This document shows, piece by piece, positions 17,546 through 25,352 of a DNA stretch of 64,000 bases. The notes below the pieces were generated by a model. It searched no databases and was not told where the DNA came from. It saw nothing but the letters and a program-made list of their open reading frames with translations. Origin of the DNA: RYN-230 sp963834515. GTDB lineage: Bacteria > Actinomycetota > Actinomycetes > Streptosporangiales > Streptosporangiaceae. The position numbers and the translations under genes were made by a program. Numbering within the stretch: the first letter of the stretch is position 1; the number at the start of each line of letters is the position of its first letter. The stretch spans positions 186,001 through 250,000 of the forward strand of contig CAWICB010000004.1 in NCBI GenBank assembly GCA_963834515.1, written 5' to 3'.

Positions 17546-18673
17546 ATGCGGTTCGTTGATGAATTCCGGGACGCCGACAAAGCCCATGCGCTGGCCGCGA
17601 AGATCGCGGAACTGTGCGAGCCGGGGCGTCAGTACAAGCTGATGGAGGTGTGCGGCGGGCACACGCACACCATCTACAAGCACGGCCTGGAGGACTACCT
17701 GCCCGAGTCCATCACCCTGGTGCACGGCCCGGGCTGCCCGGTGTGCGTAATCCCGATGGGCCGGGTAGATGACGCCATCTCGCTGGCCAGCCAGCCGGAC
17801 ACCATCATGACCTCGTTCGGGGACATGATGCGGGTCCCGGGCAGCAAGGGGTCGTTCTTCGACGCCAAGGCGGCCGGCACCGACATCCGCATGGTCTACT
17901 CGCCGCTGGACTCGCTGAAGATCGCCCGGCAGAACCCGGACCGGCGGGTGGTGTTCATGGCCATCGGCTTCGAGACCACCACCCCGTCGACCGCGATGAC
18001 CGTGCTCCGCGCGGCGGCCGAGGGCCTGCAGAACTTCTCGGTGTTCTGCAACCATGTCACGATCATCCCGGCCATCAAGGCCATCCTGGACTCCCCCGAC
18101 CTGCGCCTGGACGGCTTCATCGGGCCTGGTCACGTGTCCACGGTCATTGGCTGCCGCCCGTACGAGTTCATCGCCCGGGACTACGGCAAGCCGGTGGTGG
18201 TGGCCGGCTTCGAGCCGCTGGACATCCTGCAGTCGATCTACATGCTGATGCTGCAGCTGTCCGAGGGCCGGTCCGAGGTGGAGAACCAGTACACCCGGGT
18301 GGTGCCCTGGGACGGGAACCTGGCCGCGCTCCGGGCGATCAACCAGGTCATGGAGCTGCGGCCGTACTTCGAATGGCGCGGGCTCGGTTTCATCTCGCAC
18401 TCCGCCATGCGGATGCGGGCCGAATACGCGGCATTCGACGCCGAACTCCTCTTCGAGGTGCCGGGGGTCCGGGTCGCCGATCCCAAGGCGTGCCAGTGCG
18501 GTGAGGTGCTCAAGGGCGTGCTCAAGCCGTGGGAGTGCAAGGTGTTCGGCACCGCGTGCACCCCGGAGACACCGATCGGCACGTGCATGGTTTCCCCGGA
18601 GGGCGCCTGCGCCGCCTACTACAACTTCGGCCGGCTGCACCGCCGCCGGGTGGTGGAAGTGAGCATTCAATGA
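17546..18673 (+). CDS. hypD: HypD, Fe(CN)2CO assembly protein
   Basis: A 375-aa iron-sulphur scaffold for making the hydrogenase iron-dicyano-carbonyl group. Seen: MEVCGGHTHTIYKHGL near residue 35, VHGPGCPVCVIP, FEPLDILQSI, and a C-terminal cysteine-rich block CQCGEVLKG ... GTACTPETPIGTC ... EGACAAYY for the [4Fe-4S] cluster. CGGHTH and GPGCPVCV contain the catalytic residues known in the family. A GGAGGGG site precedes the ATG. The stop overlaps the hypE start (ATGA). Confidence 0.97.
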   Translation: MRFVDEFRDADKAHALAAKIAELCEPGRQYKLMEVCGGHTHTIYKHGLEDYLPESITLVHGPGCPVCVIPMGRVDDAISLASQPDTIMTSFGDMMRVPGSKGSFFDAKAAGTDIRMVYSPLDSLKIARQNPDRRVVFMAIGFETTTPSTAMTVLRAAAEGLQNFSVFCNHVTIIPAIKAILDSPDLRLDGFIGPGHVSTVIGCRPYEFIARDYGKPVVVAGFEPLDILQSIYMLMLQLSEGRSEVENQYTRVVPWDGNLAALRAINQVMELRPYFEWRGLGFISHSAMRMRAEYAAFDAELLFEVPGVRVADPKACQCGEVLKGVLKPWECKVFGTACTPETPIGTCMVSPEGACAAYYNFGRLHRRRVVEVSIQ

Positions 18674-19848
18674 CCGACGGGGCAACCTGGGTGGATGAGG
18701 CGCTCCGCGAGCACGAGCAGCGTGAGCGGCAGGAGCGGCAGGCCGGGGCCGCCGCGGGCCGCCAGGCGGCCACCGGCCCGGAACGCGAGCAGCAGGTCCT
18801 GGACCGGATCGACCGGGCCCGGCGGCGCCGGCCCAAGATCCGCGAGGAGCGGATCACGATGTCCCACGGGGCGGGCGGGAAAGCGACCCGGACCCTGGTC
18901 GAAGCGGTGTTCGTGGACGCGTTCAGCAACGTCCTGCTGGAGCCGCTGGAAGACGCCGCGCAGCTGCACCTGAACGGGTCCCGGGTGGCGCTGACCACCG
19001 ATTCCTACGTGGTCTCCCCGCTGTTCTTCCCGGGCGGCGACATCGGTGATCTCGCGGTCAACGGCACGGTCAACGACCTGGCCGTGTCCGGAGCCACCCC
19101 GCTGTACCTGTCGGCCGGTTTCATCCTGGAGGAAGGGTTCCCGGTCGCCGACCTGACCCGGATCGTGGCCTCGATGAAAGCGGCCGCCGAAACCGCCGGG
19201 GTGCAGGTGGTCACCGGGGATACCAAGGTCGTGCAGCGGGGCAAAGCGGACGGCTGCTACATCAACACGGCCGGCATCGGCGTGGTGGAGCATGAGATGT
19301 CGCTCGGCGTGGCCAACGCCCAGCCCGGCGATGCCATCATCGTGTCCGGGCCGATCGGCGAGCACGGCGTGACGATCATGCTGGCCCGGGGCGAGCTGGA
19401 CATCGAGGCGGACATCACCTCGGACACCGCCCCGCTGAACGGCCTGATCGCCGACCTGCTGTCGGCCACTACCGGGGTGCGCGCGCTGCGCGATGCGACC
19501 CGCGGCGGGGTAGCCACCATCCTTAACGAAGTGGCCAGTTCGGCCGGGGTGGGCGTGCAGGTCAACGAGGACGCGATCCCGGTGTCAGCGGTGGTGCGCG
19601 GGGCCTCCGAACTGCTCGGCATCGACCCCATGTACGTGGCCTGCGAAGGCCGGCTGGTCGCAGTGGTGGCGCCGGAGGAGGCCAGCCGGGCGCTGGCCGC
19701 GATGCGCGCCCACCCGCTCGGCGCCGCGGCCGCGGTCATCGGCGAGGTCACCGCGGAGCCGCCCGGCATCGTGCTGCTGAAGACCGCGTTCGGCGGTACC
19801 CGGATCGTGGACCTGCTGGTCGGCGACCCGCTGCCCAGGATCTGCTGA
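18670..19848 (+). CDS. hypE: HypE, carbamoyl dehydratase
   Basis: Converts the carbamoyl group placed on its C-terminal Cys by HypF into a thiocyanate for cyanide-ligand delivery. The 392-aa protein ends in PRIC, the essential terminal cysteine. ATP-grasp/PurM-like motifs are seen (MSHGAGGKATRTLVEAV, GGDIGDLAVNGTVNDLAVSGA, DATRGGVATILNEVA). It has an N-terminal extension of ~58 charged residues (EALREHEQRERQERQ) compared with typical HypE, which could be a coiled coil or may indicate that the real start is the in-frame Met in ERITMSHGAGG (around 18859). Four-base overlap with hypD favours the longer form. Confidence 0.95.
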   Translation: MTDGATWVDEALREHEQRERQERQAGAAAGRQAATGPEREQQVLDRIDRARRRRPKIREERITMSHGAGGKATRTLVEAVFVDAFSNVLLEPLEDAAQLHLNGSRVALTTDSYVVSPLFFPGGDIGDLAVNGTVNDLAVSGATPLYLSAGFILEEGFPVADLTRIVASMKAAAETAGVQVVTGDTKVVQRGKADGCYINTAGIGVVEHEMSLGVANAQPGDAIIVSGPIGEHGVTIMLARGELDIEADITSDTAPLNGLIADLLSATTGVRALRDATRGGVATILNEVASSAGVGVQVNEDAIPVSAVVRGASELLGIDPMYVACEGRLVAVVAPEEASRALAAMRAHPLGAAAAVIGEVTAEPPGIVLLKTAFGGTRIVDLLVGDPLPRIC

Positions 19849-19854
19849 CGGCGG

Positions 19855-20187
19855 GTGCACGAACTGGCGATCACCGAGGGCGTCGTGCAGGCCGTGTCCG
19901 AGCGGCTGCCCGGCGCCACGATCCGGTGCGTGTACCTGGAGATCGGCCCGCTGTCCGGTGTGGTCGCGGACTCGGTGCGGTTCTGCTTCGACCTGGTGGC
20001 TGAGGGAACCAACCTGGCCGGGGCCAAGCTGGAGATCAGCCAGCCGGCCGCCCGCTGCCAGTGCGCCGAGTGCGGCTGCGAGTTCGAGCCGGACGGGCTG
20101 ATCCCGGTGTGCGGCTGCGGCAGCCCCGCCGTGACCGTGCTGTCCGGCCGCGAGCTGCGGATCACTGCTGTGGAGGTGGCGTCCTGA
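19855..20187 (+). CDS. hypA: HypA, nickel-insertion metallochaperone
   Basis: A 110-aa nickel chaperone that works with HypB. It begins MHELAITEG, whose His2 binds nickel, from GTG 19855, and carries a zinc-binding block CQCAECGCEFEPDGLIPVCGCG, a C-x2-C pair twice. It lies 6 nt after hypE and 1 nt before hypB. Length and motifs are normal. Confidence 0.95.
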   Translation: MHELAITEGVVQAVSERLPGATIRCVYLEIGPLSGVVADSVRFCFDLVAEGTNLAGAKLEISQPAARCQCAECGCEFEPDGLIPVCGCGSPAVTVLSGRELRITAVEVAS

Positions 20188-20188
20188 G

Positions 20189-21039
20189 ATGTGCGCGACA
20201 TGTGGCTGTGCCGACGAGGCCACGGTCCGGGTGCTCGGGCCGGACGGCGTGCCCCCCCATGAGCACGGGCCCGGCCACGAGCACGGGCCCGGCCACGACC
20301 ACGGGCCCGGCCACGACCATGAGCCCGGCCACGACCATGAGCCCGGCCACGACGACCGGCCCGGCCACGAGCACGGGCCCGGGCGCACCATCGTGCTGCA
20401 GCAGAAGGTGCTGGCCAAGAACGACAGCCTGGCCGCCGCCAACCGTGCCTGGCTGGCGGAACGGGACATCCTCGCGGTCAACCTGATGAGCTCGCCGGGG
20501 CCGGCAAGACGACGCTGCTCGAGCGGACGGCCGCGGATATCGGCGCTGAGCTGGGGCTGGCGGTCATCGAGGGGGATCAGGAGACCACCCTGGACGCGGC
20601 CCGGATCGAGGCCGCCGGCTGCCCGGTGGCGCAGATCAACACCGGGGCCGGGTGCCATCTGGATGCCAGCATGGTGGCCCGGGGGCTGCGTGCGCTCAAC
20701 CCGCGGCCCGGCTCGCTGCTGGTCATCGAGAACGTCGGCAACCTGGTCTGCCCGGCTCTGTTCGATCTCGGCGAGGCAGCCCGGGTAGTCATTTCCTCAG
20801 TGACCGAGGGCGCCGACAAGCCGGCCAAGTACCCGCAGATGTTCCGCGACGCGGACCTGGTCCTGCTCAGCAAGGTGGACCTGCTCCCGTATCTGGCCTT
20901 CGACACCGCCCGGCACGCCGCCGACCTGGGCCGGATCAGCGCGCGGACCCCGATCCTGCCAGTCTCGGCCACCACCGGCGAGGGCCTGCCCGCCTGGTAC
21001 AGCTGGCTCCGCCAGCACCTACGGCAGCCACGTCCATGA
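20189..21039 (+). CDS. hypB: HypB nickel GTPase, frameshifted in the P-loop
   Basis: GTPase that stores and inserts nickel with HypA. It begins MCATCGCADEA, with an N-terminal Cys-rich nickel site, followed by a His-rich stretch and LAERDILAVNLMSSPG. There the frame breaks: the run of G at 20497-20500 has four G where five are needed to read SSPGAGKTTLL. With one G restored the frame runs intact (VIEGDQETTLDAARIEAAGC, VAQINTGAGCHLD, IENVGNLVCPALFD, LSKVDLLPYLAFD) to the stop at 21037-21039. The break destroys the GTP-binding loop as written. A homopolymer miscall or a real loss both fit; the rest of the gene shows no decay. Confidence 0.92.
20258..20383 (+). repeat. Seven 18-bp tandem units coding the HypB His-rich arm
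   Basis: Seven in-frame 18-bp units of the type CACGAGCACGGGCCCGGC. They encode variants of His-(Glu/Asp)-His-(Gly/Glu)-Pro-Gly, 13 histidines in all; unit 6 reads HDDRPG. This is the metal-storage arm of HypB. Copy number should vary between strains. Confidence 0.9.
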
Positions 21040-21141
21040 TCGTGGCCAGCAGAGGGTCATTCCCCCCGCTCCCGGTCCGCCGTCTTGACTCAGCGCCTGA
21101 CCCCGGCGCAGGCTGCACCAGGACGGTAAGGCAGCACGATC

Positions 21142-21768
21142 ATGACGGAACACACCGACCGGCTGACCGACGCTGAGCTGGCCCGCTACCGGGCGATGGC
21201 CGCACGCGCTCTGGCTCGCGAGGAGACCTTGTGGACCGCCGCGGGCATCGTGACTGCTGCCCGCGTAGTTGATCTGGGCTGCGGCCCGGGCACGTTCCTG
21301 CCCGATCTGGCCGAGCGAGTCGGCTCGCCCGGGCGGGTTACTGGCGTGGATGACGCCGAAGAGGCAGTGCGCGCGGCGGGCGCCTTGATCGGGCAGCTCG
21401 GGCTGGGCCGGCGGGTGGACATCGTGCGGGCGCGGATCGAGGACACCGGCCTGGCCGCGGGCAGCTTGGACGTGGCGTTCATGCGTAACCTGCTCGTCCA
21501 CAACGGGCCTTCCCTGGACGTGATCCTGCAGCACATCGCTGCGCTGCTCCGGCCCGGCGGGCACCTGCTGTCCGTCGAGCCCGATATAACGGGCTTGCTG
21601 ATTCCGGACACAGCACCGGAGCAGGATCTGGAGCGGCGCTAGATCACGATGATGCGCATGCGGGCCATGACCCGGCGCTGGGAATCGGCGATCAGCCATC
21701 GGCTGAGCACGACCGGAAAGCTGACCGTCCAGCTCCCGGTCTACTGCGTGGTCGCTGCCCGTCCCTGA
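21142..21768 (+). pseudogene. SAM-dependent methyltransferase, interrupted and shortened
   Basis: The first 166 codons encode a class I methyltransferase with a SAM-binding glycine loop VVDLGCGPGTFLPDLAE, the acidic VTGVDDAEEAVRAAG and the post-motif LRPGGHLLSVEPDI. A TAG at 21640-21642 stops it. The same frame stays open after the stop to a TGA at 21766-21768 and reads like the last strand of such enzymes (LTVQLPVYCVVAARP), but ~60-80 residues usual between the two parts are missing. I read it as a gene that lost a middle piece and gained a stop. It is downstream of hypB, same direction, with no link to hydrogenase. Confidence 0.65.
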
Positions 21769-22354
21769 CTGATACCGGGACACGGGCCGCTCCACGGGCC
21801 CGGATCAGTGCGCAGATCCGCCGCCACCAGTCGCAGCGTCCCGCTATGGCGCCTCATTGACCACGATCGTGAGACGGGGCGCCATTCTTCCGGATTGGAA
21901 GGGCGGGGCGGGATTTGGCGGATCGCCGGCATTCCCGGCCGCCCTGGGACGCCCGGTGCGGGCTGTCGCGAAGGAGGCGAGGACCGCGGCGGAATTCTGG
22001 CCCTGGCTCTGGGCCATCATGACCGAACGGCGGCGCGGGCCGCCAGCCGGCCGGCGTCTGACCCGGCGGCACCCGGCGGCACCCCGCCGAACCCGGCCGC
22101 ACCCCACCGAACCCCGCCCAAACCGGCCGAATCATGCCCAAACCGGCCGCACCACGCCAAACCCAGCCGAACGCGGCGGGGCCCCAGGCCCGCAACCCGG
22201 CGGGCACGCGGCCGGGAAGGACTGTGACCAGTTGGGCTGATCGGCTCACCCGTGATGGGTGATGTCCCGGGTTGCGGGCCCGCGAATGCTGAACGTAGCG
22301 GGCCTCCCTGCCTAATGGCCTGAACGCGGAGCGTCCAGGCGTGAAGGAGAAAGA
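21769..22354. other. Non-coding gap with C-rich imperfect repeats
   Basis: This 586-bp stretch has no supportable gene. Between about 22060 and 22200 it is a chain of imperfect repeats around CCGAACC, CCGCACC and GGCCGAA units, nearly without G in runs on the plus strand. AAGGAGAAAGA before 22355 is the ribosome site of the next gene. No promoter could be assigned with confidence. Confidence 0.6.
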
Positions 22355-22780
22355 ATGTACCTTGCCGCGTCGTCCAACTATCCGGTACTGGACCTTTTCT
22401 GGACGATCATTGAGTTCTTCCTGTGGGTGATCTGGATCTGGATCCTGATCATGATCTTCATCGACATCTTCCGAAGTCATGATCTGTCCGGCTGGGCCAA
22501 GGCCCTCTGGTTCCTGTTCGTGCTGTTCATCCCGCTGATCGGGGTGCTGGTCTACCTGATCGTCCGGGGCGGCTCGATGCACGAGCGGGCGGTCCGCCAG
22601 GCGCAGCGCGAAGCCGAGGCGTACGCCAGCTACGGGCGGCATGCCGCGCCGGGCTCGGCCACCGGCGGCGACGGGGCCAGTACCGCGGACCAGCTGGCCA
22701 AGCTGGCCGACCTCCGGGACAAGGGCGTGCTGACCCCGGAGGAGTTCGAGCGCGAGAAGGCCAAGGTGCTCGCGGCCTGA
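22355..22780 (+). CDS. PLDc_N plus SHOCT domain membrane protein
   Basis: A 141-aa protein. Two hydrophobic helices (LFWTIIEFFLWVIWIWILIM and ALWFLFVLFIPLIGVLVYLI) with the linking IFRSHDLSGWAKALW are the phospholipase-D-nuclease N-terminal (PLDc_N) membrane module. The C-terminal TADQLAKLADLRDKGVLTPE with EFEREKAKVL is a SHOCT motif, a short oligomerisation element. Such proteins are common in actinomycetes and are thought to localise or assemble membrane complexes; no enzyme is present. Excellent ribosome site AAGGAG before ATG 22355. Confidence 0.85.
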   Translation: MYLAASSNYPVLDLFWTIIEFFLWVIWIWILIMIFIDIFRSHDLSGWAKALWFLFVLFIPLIGVLVYLIVRGGSMHERAVRQAQREAEAYASYGRHAAPGSATGGDGASTADQLAKLADLRDKGVLTPEEFEREKAKVLAA

Positions 22781-22800
22781 GGACTGCGACGGCGCAGGGC

Positions 22801-22836
22801 GCTGGGGTGGGCCGCCAGGACGCGGCCCGCCCCAGC
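22801..22836. terminator. Bidirectional hairpin terminator
   Basis: Convergent gap between the SHOCT protein gene (stop 22780) and the LAL regulator gene (stop 22843). A 15-bp stem, GCTGGGGTGGGCCGC against GCGGCCCGCCCCAGC with one mismatch and a 6-nt loop, fills it. There is no T-run, as often in high-GC actinomycetes. Role inferred from position. Confidence 0.6.
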
Positions 22837-22842
22837 GGCGGG

Positions 22843-25188
22843 TCAGAGCACGCCGATATCCCGGCCGCGCTGGACCGCTTCGTGCCGGCTGGACACGCCG
22901 AGCTTGCGGTAGATGGCCTGGGCGTGGGTCTTGACCGTGTTCGGCGACACGTACAGCTGCTGGCTGATCTCGCGGAGTGAGAGCGTGCCGCGGAGCAGCC
23001 GCAGCACATCCTCCTCCCGCCCGGTCAGCGAGTCCTCCAGCCCGGGCCTGCGCTCCGGGGCCAGCTGCCGCCGGAGCCGGCCGAGCCGGGCCTCCAGGTA
23101 GCCGGTGCCGTCCGGGAACAGGGTCAGCACGCGGCCCGCCTCCCCGGCCAGCTCTGCGGCGCCCTGAGTGTCCCCCATCGCGAGCAGCACCCCGGCCAGC
23201 CGCAGCGACGCCTCGAGCGTGGCCCACGGGCTGATCCCGGGGAACCGGCGGCGGACCCGGACCGCGCGGCGCAGCTCGCTGCGGCTGTCCTTGAGCCGCC
23301 CCTCGGCCGCGTACACGGCGCCGGTCGCCGTGTAGGCCATCGAGCTCTGTGGCGTCTCAGCCAGCTCGTCCTGCGCGGCCAGCCGGCGGGCCACCGCGGC
23401 CAGTTCCCGGGCCCGGCCCAGCCGGCCCTGCTCCAGCGAGACCAGGGCCAGGACCGAGTAAGCCAGCACCCCGACCAGCGTGTCCGCCCCGGCGCTCACC
23501 GTGGCCTGCTCCAGCGGCAGCAGCGCCGCCTCGAACTCCCCGGACAGGTACAGGCAGAACCCGTACGTGGCCCGGGCCAGCGTGTACCAGGCCGAAGCCG
23601 GGTCATCCTCAATGCCAACCGCGGCCGCCGCGGACTGCCGCATGATGTCCAGCCCGTCGAATCCGTAAACCCCGCGCAGCAGCGCGGCCGACGAGGCCAT
23701 CGACCGGATGCCGTCCGGCAGCATGCCATCGTGCCGGGCGCCCTCGATCACCGGCAGCCAGCGGCGGACCGGCTCTGGCTCACCGGACAGCGCGGCGGCC
23801 CAGGCCGCACAGTGCGCGGCCAGCGGGTTCGCGGCGATCTGCTCCTCGCTGAGCGAGCCCAGCCAGCCACCGACCGTCCCGGTCCAGCCCACGTTGACGT
23901 ACGCGTACCAGTGCTGGGCAATCAGCTCGACCGCGGTGGCCGCATCCCTGGCGGCCAGGGCGTGCCCCACCGCGTCGCCCACCGACCCGGCTGCCCGGTG
24001 CCAGGCACTGGCCCGCCGGTGCAGCACCGGGACCAGGTCCGCTTCGGTGCTGATCAGTTCGGTGCGCAGCACCTCCGCGAACAGGTGGTGGTAGCGGAAC
24101 CACTGCCGGGTCTCGTCCAGCGGCACGACGAACAGGTTCTCCCGCTCCAGCACGTCGATGATCCCGGCCGCGTCCGCCGACCCGGTCACCGCGTCGCACA
24201 GCGGTGCGCAGAACCGGTCCAGCAACGACGTCCGGGCCAGGAACTGGCGGATCCCGGCCGGCTGCCGGCCGAGCACCTCCTCGGCCAGGAAGTCCATGAT
24301 GAACCGGTTGTCCCCGGTGAACTCGCGGATGAACGCCGACGGTTCGGGATGGCTGCGCAGCGACAGCGCGGCCAGGTACACCCCGGCCGGCCAGCCCTCG
24401 GTGCGGTCCACGAGCTGGGCCAGATCGGGCCGGCTGAGCTCGATACCGGTGACCGCGTGCAGGAACGCACCCGCGTCCGGGATGGCGAAGCGCAGCTCGC
24501 GCATGCCGATCTCGACCATGTCGCCGCCGGCCCGCAGCCGGGCCAGCGGCAGGGCCGGAGTGGCCCGGGTGATCACCACCAGCTGGACCGTGACCGGGAG
24601 ATGGACCAGGAACGACGCGGTCTGCTCCAGGCAGTCCCGGTCCCTGATCAGGTGGTAGTCGTCGAGGACCAGGACCAGCTCACCGGGCAGCGCGGCCAGC
24701 GCGTTGATCAGCATGGGCAGCACCGTGCCGGTGATGTCCGGGCGCTGCGCGCGCAGCGCCCGCTGCACGTCGGCACAGTCCAGATCGGGGCACGCGCGGA
24801 GCAGCGCACAGGTGACGTGCCACCACAGCCGGGCGGGGTCGTCGTCGCCCGGGTCGAGCGAGAGCCAGGCGAACGGGCGCCGCTCGGTGGGGCTGGCCCG
24901 CCACTGCGCCACCAGCGTGGTCTTGCCGAACCCCGCGGGCGCCTCAACCAGGACCAGCTTGGCCGGGGTGGTGGTGAGGTGCGCGACCAGCCCGCGCCGC
25001 GGCACCCACTCCGCCCGCGCACCGGGCGCATGCAGCTTGGTCTCGATCGGCACGTCGAGGCTGGGACTGGGGTGCACCGAGCCGCCAACCGCCCGCAGCT
25101 TACGAGGTGGCCGGTCTATCCGCTGCACGCAACCCCCGTCGGACACTGGGACACTATGACCCGCCGGGGAAGATCTGCCCAGTGCCAA
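22843..25188 (-). CDS. LAL-type (MalT-like) LuxR family regulator
   Basis: A 781-aa transcription activator. An N-terminal ATPase carries a Walker A (LVEAPAGFGKTTLVAQW) and a Walker B-like ELVLVLDDYHLI. A long helical repeat region (TPR-like) follows. The C-terminal LuxR helix-turn-helix reads LTGREEDVLRLLRGTLSLRE then YVSPNTVKTHAQAIYRKLGV. LAL proteins sense a small ligand or inducer through the repeat region. It is divergent from hypF across a 160-bp gap at 25189-25352, so it could control hypF (inference). The first ~40 residues are weakly conserved and a start at VHPSPSLDVPIETKL is possible. Confidence 0.88.
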   Translation of the reverse strand: MALGRSSPAGHSVPVSDGGCVQRIDRPPRKLRAVGGSVHPSPSLDVPIETKLHAPGARAEWVPRRGLVAHLTTTPAKLVLVEAPAGFGKTTLVAQWRASPTERRPFAWLSLDPGDDDPARLWWHVTCALLRACPDLDCADVQRALRAQRPDITGTVLPMLINALAALPGELVLVLDDYHLIRDRDCLEQTASFLVHLPVTVQLVVITRATPALPLARLRAGGDMVEIGMRELRFAIPDAGAFLHAVTGIELSRPDLAQLVDRTEGWPAGVYLAALSLRSHPEPSAFIREFTGDNRFIMDFLAEEVLGRQPAGIRQFLARTSLLDRFCAPLCDAVTGSADAAGIIDVLERENLFVVPLDETRQWFRYHHLFAEVLRTELISTEADLVPVLHRRASAWHRAAGSVGDAVGHALAARDAATAVELIAQHWYAYVNVGWTGTVGGWLGSLSEEQIAANPLAAHCAAWAAALSGEPEPVRRWLPVIEGARHDGMLPDGIRSMASSAALLRGVYGFDGLDIMRQSAAAAVGIEDDPASAWYTLARATYGFCLYLSGEFEAALLPLEQATVSAGADTLVGVLAYSVLALVSLEQGRLGRARELAAVARRLAAQDELAETPQSSMAYTATGAVYAAEGRLKDSRSELRRAVRVRRRFPGISPWATLEASLRLAGVLLAMGDTQGAAELAGEAGRVLTLFPDGTGYLEARLGRLRRQLAPERRPGLEDSLTGREEDVLRLLRGTLSLREISQQLYVSPNTVKTHAQAIYRKLGVSSRHEAVQRGRDIGVL

Positions 25189-25352
25189 TGGTCCCTAGAC
25201 AGACAGAAGGGTCTCACTCGCCAGGCCCTGGCCCGCCACCGCCGCGCCGCCCACGGCACCGCGCATTTTGCTGAACGCCACACCGGCGCACTGGCCCCGG
25301 CCTCCGCGCGGCCGTCCGGGCGTCCGGCCGGGAAACCGGGCACACTGGGTCC

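Noticed and set aside
20189..20788. The longer single frame of hypB (199 codons) as a genuine short protein
   Set aside because: After SSPG its sequence turns Arg/Pro-rich while the conserved HypB sequence continues in the shifted frame.
22060..22200. C-rich repeats considered as a CRISPR array
   Set aside because: Units are irregular in length and sequence, with no spacers of constant size and no cas genes nearby. No CRISPR array was seen anywhere in the window.
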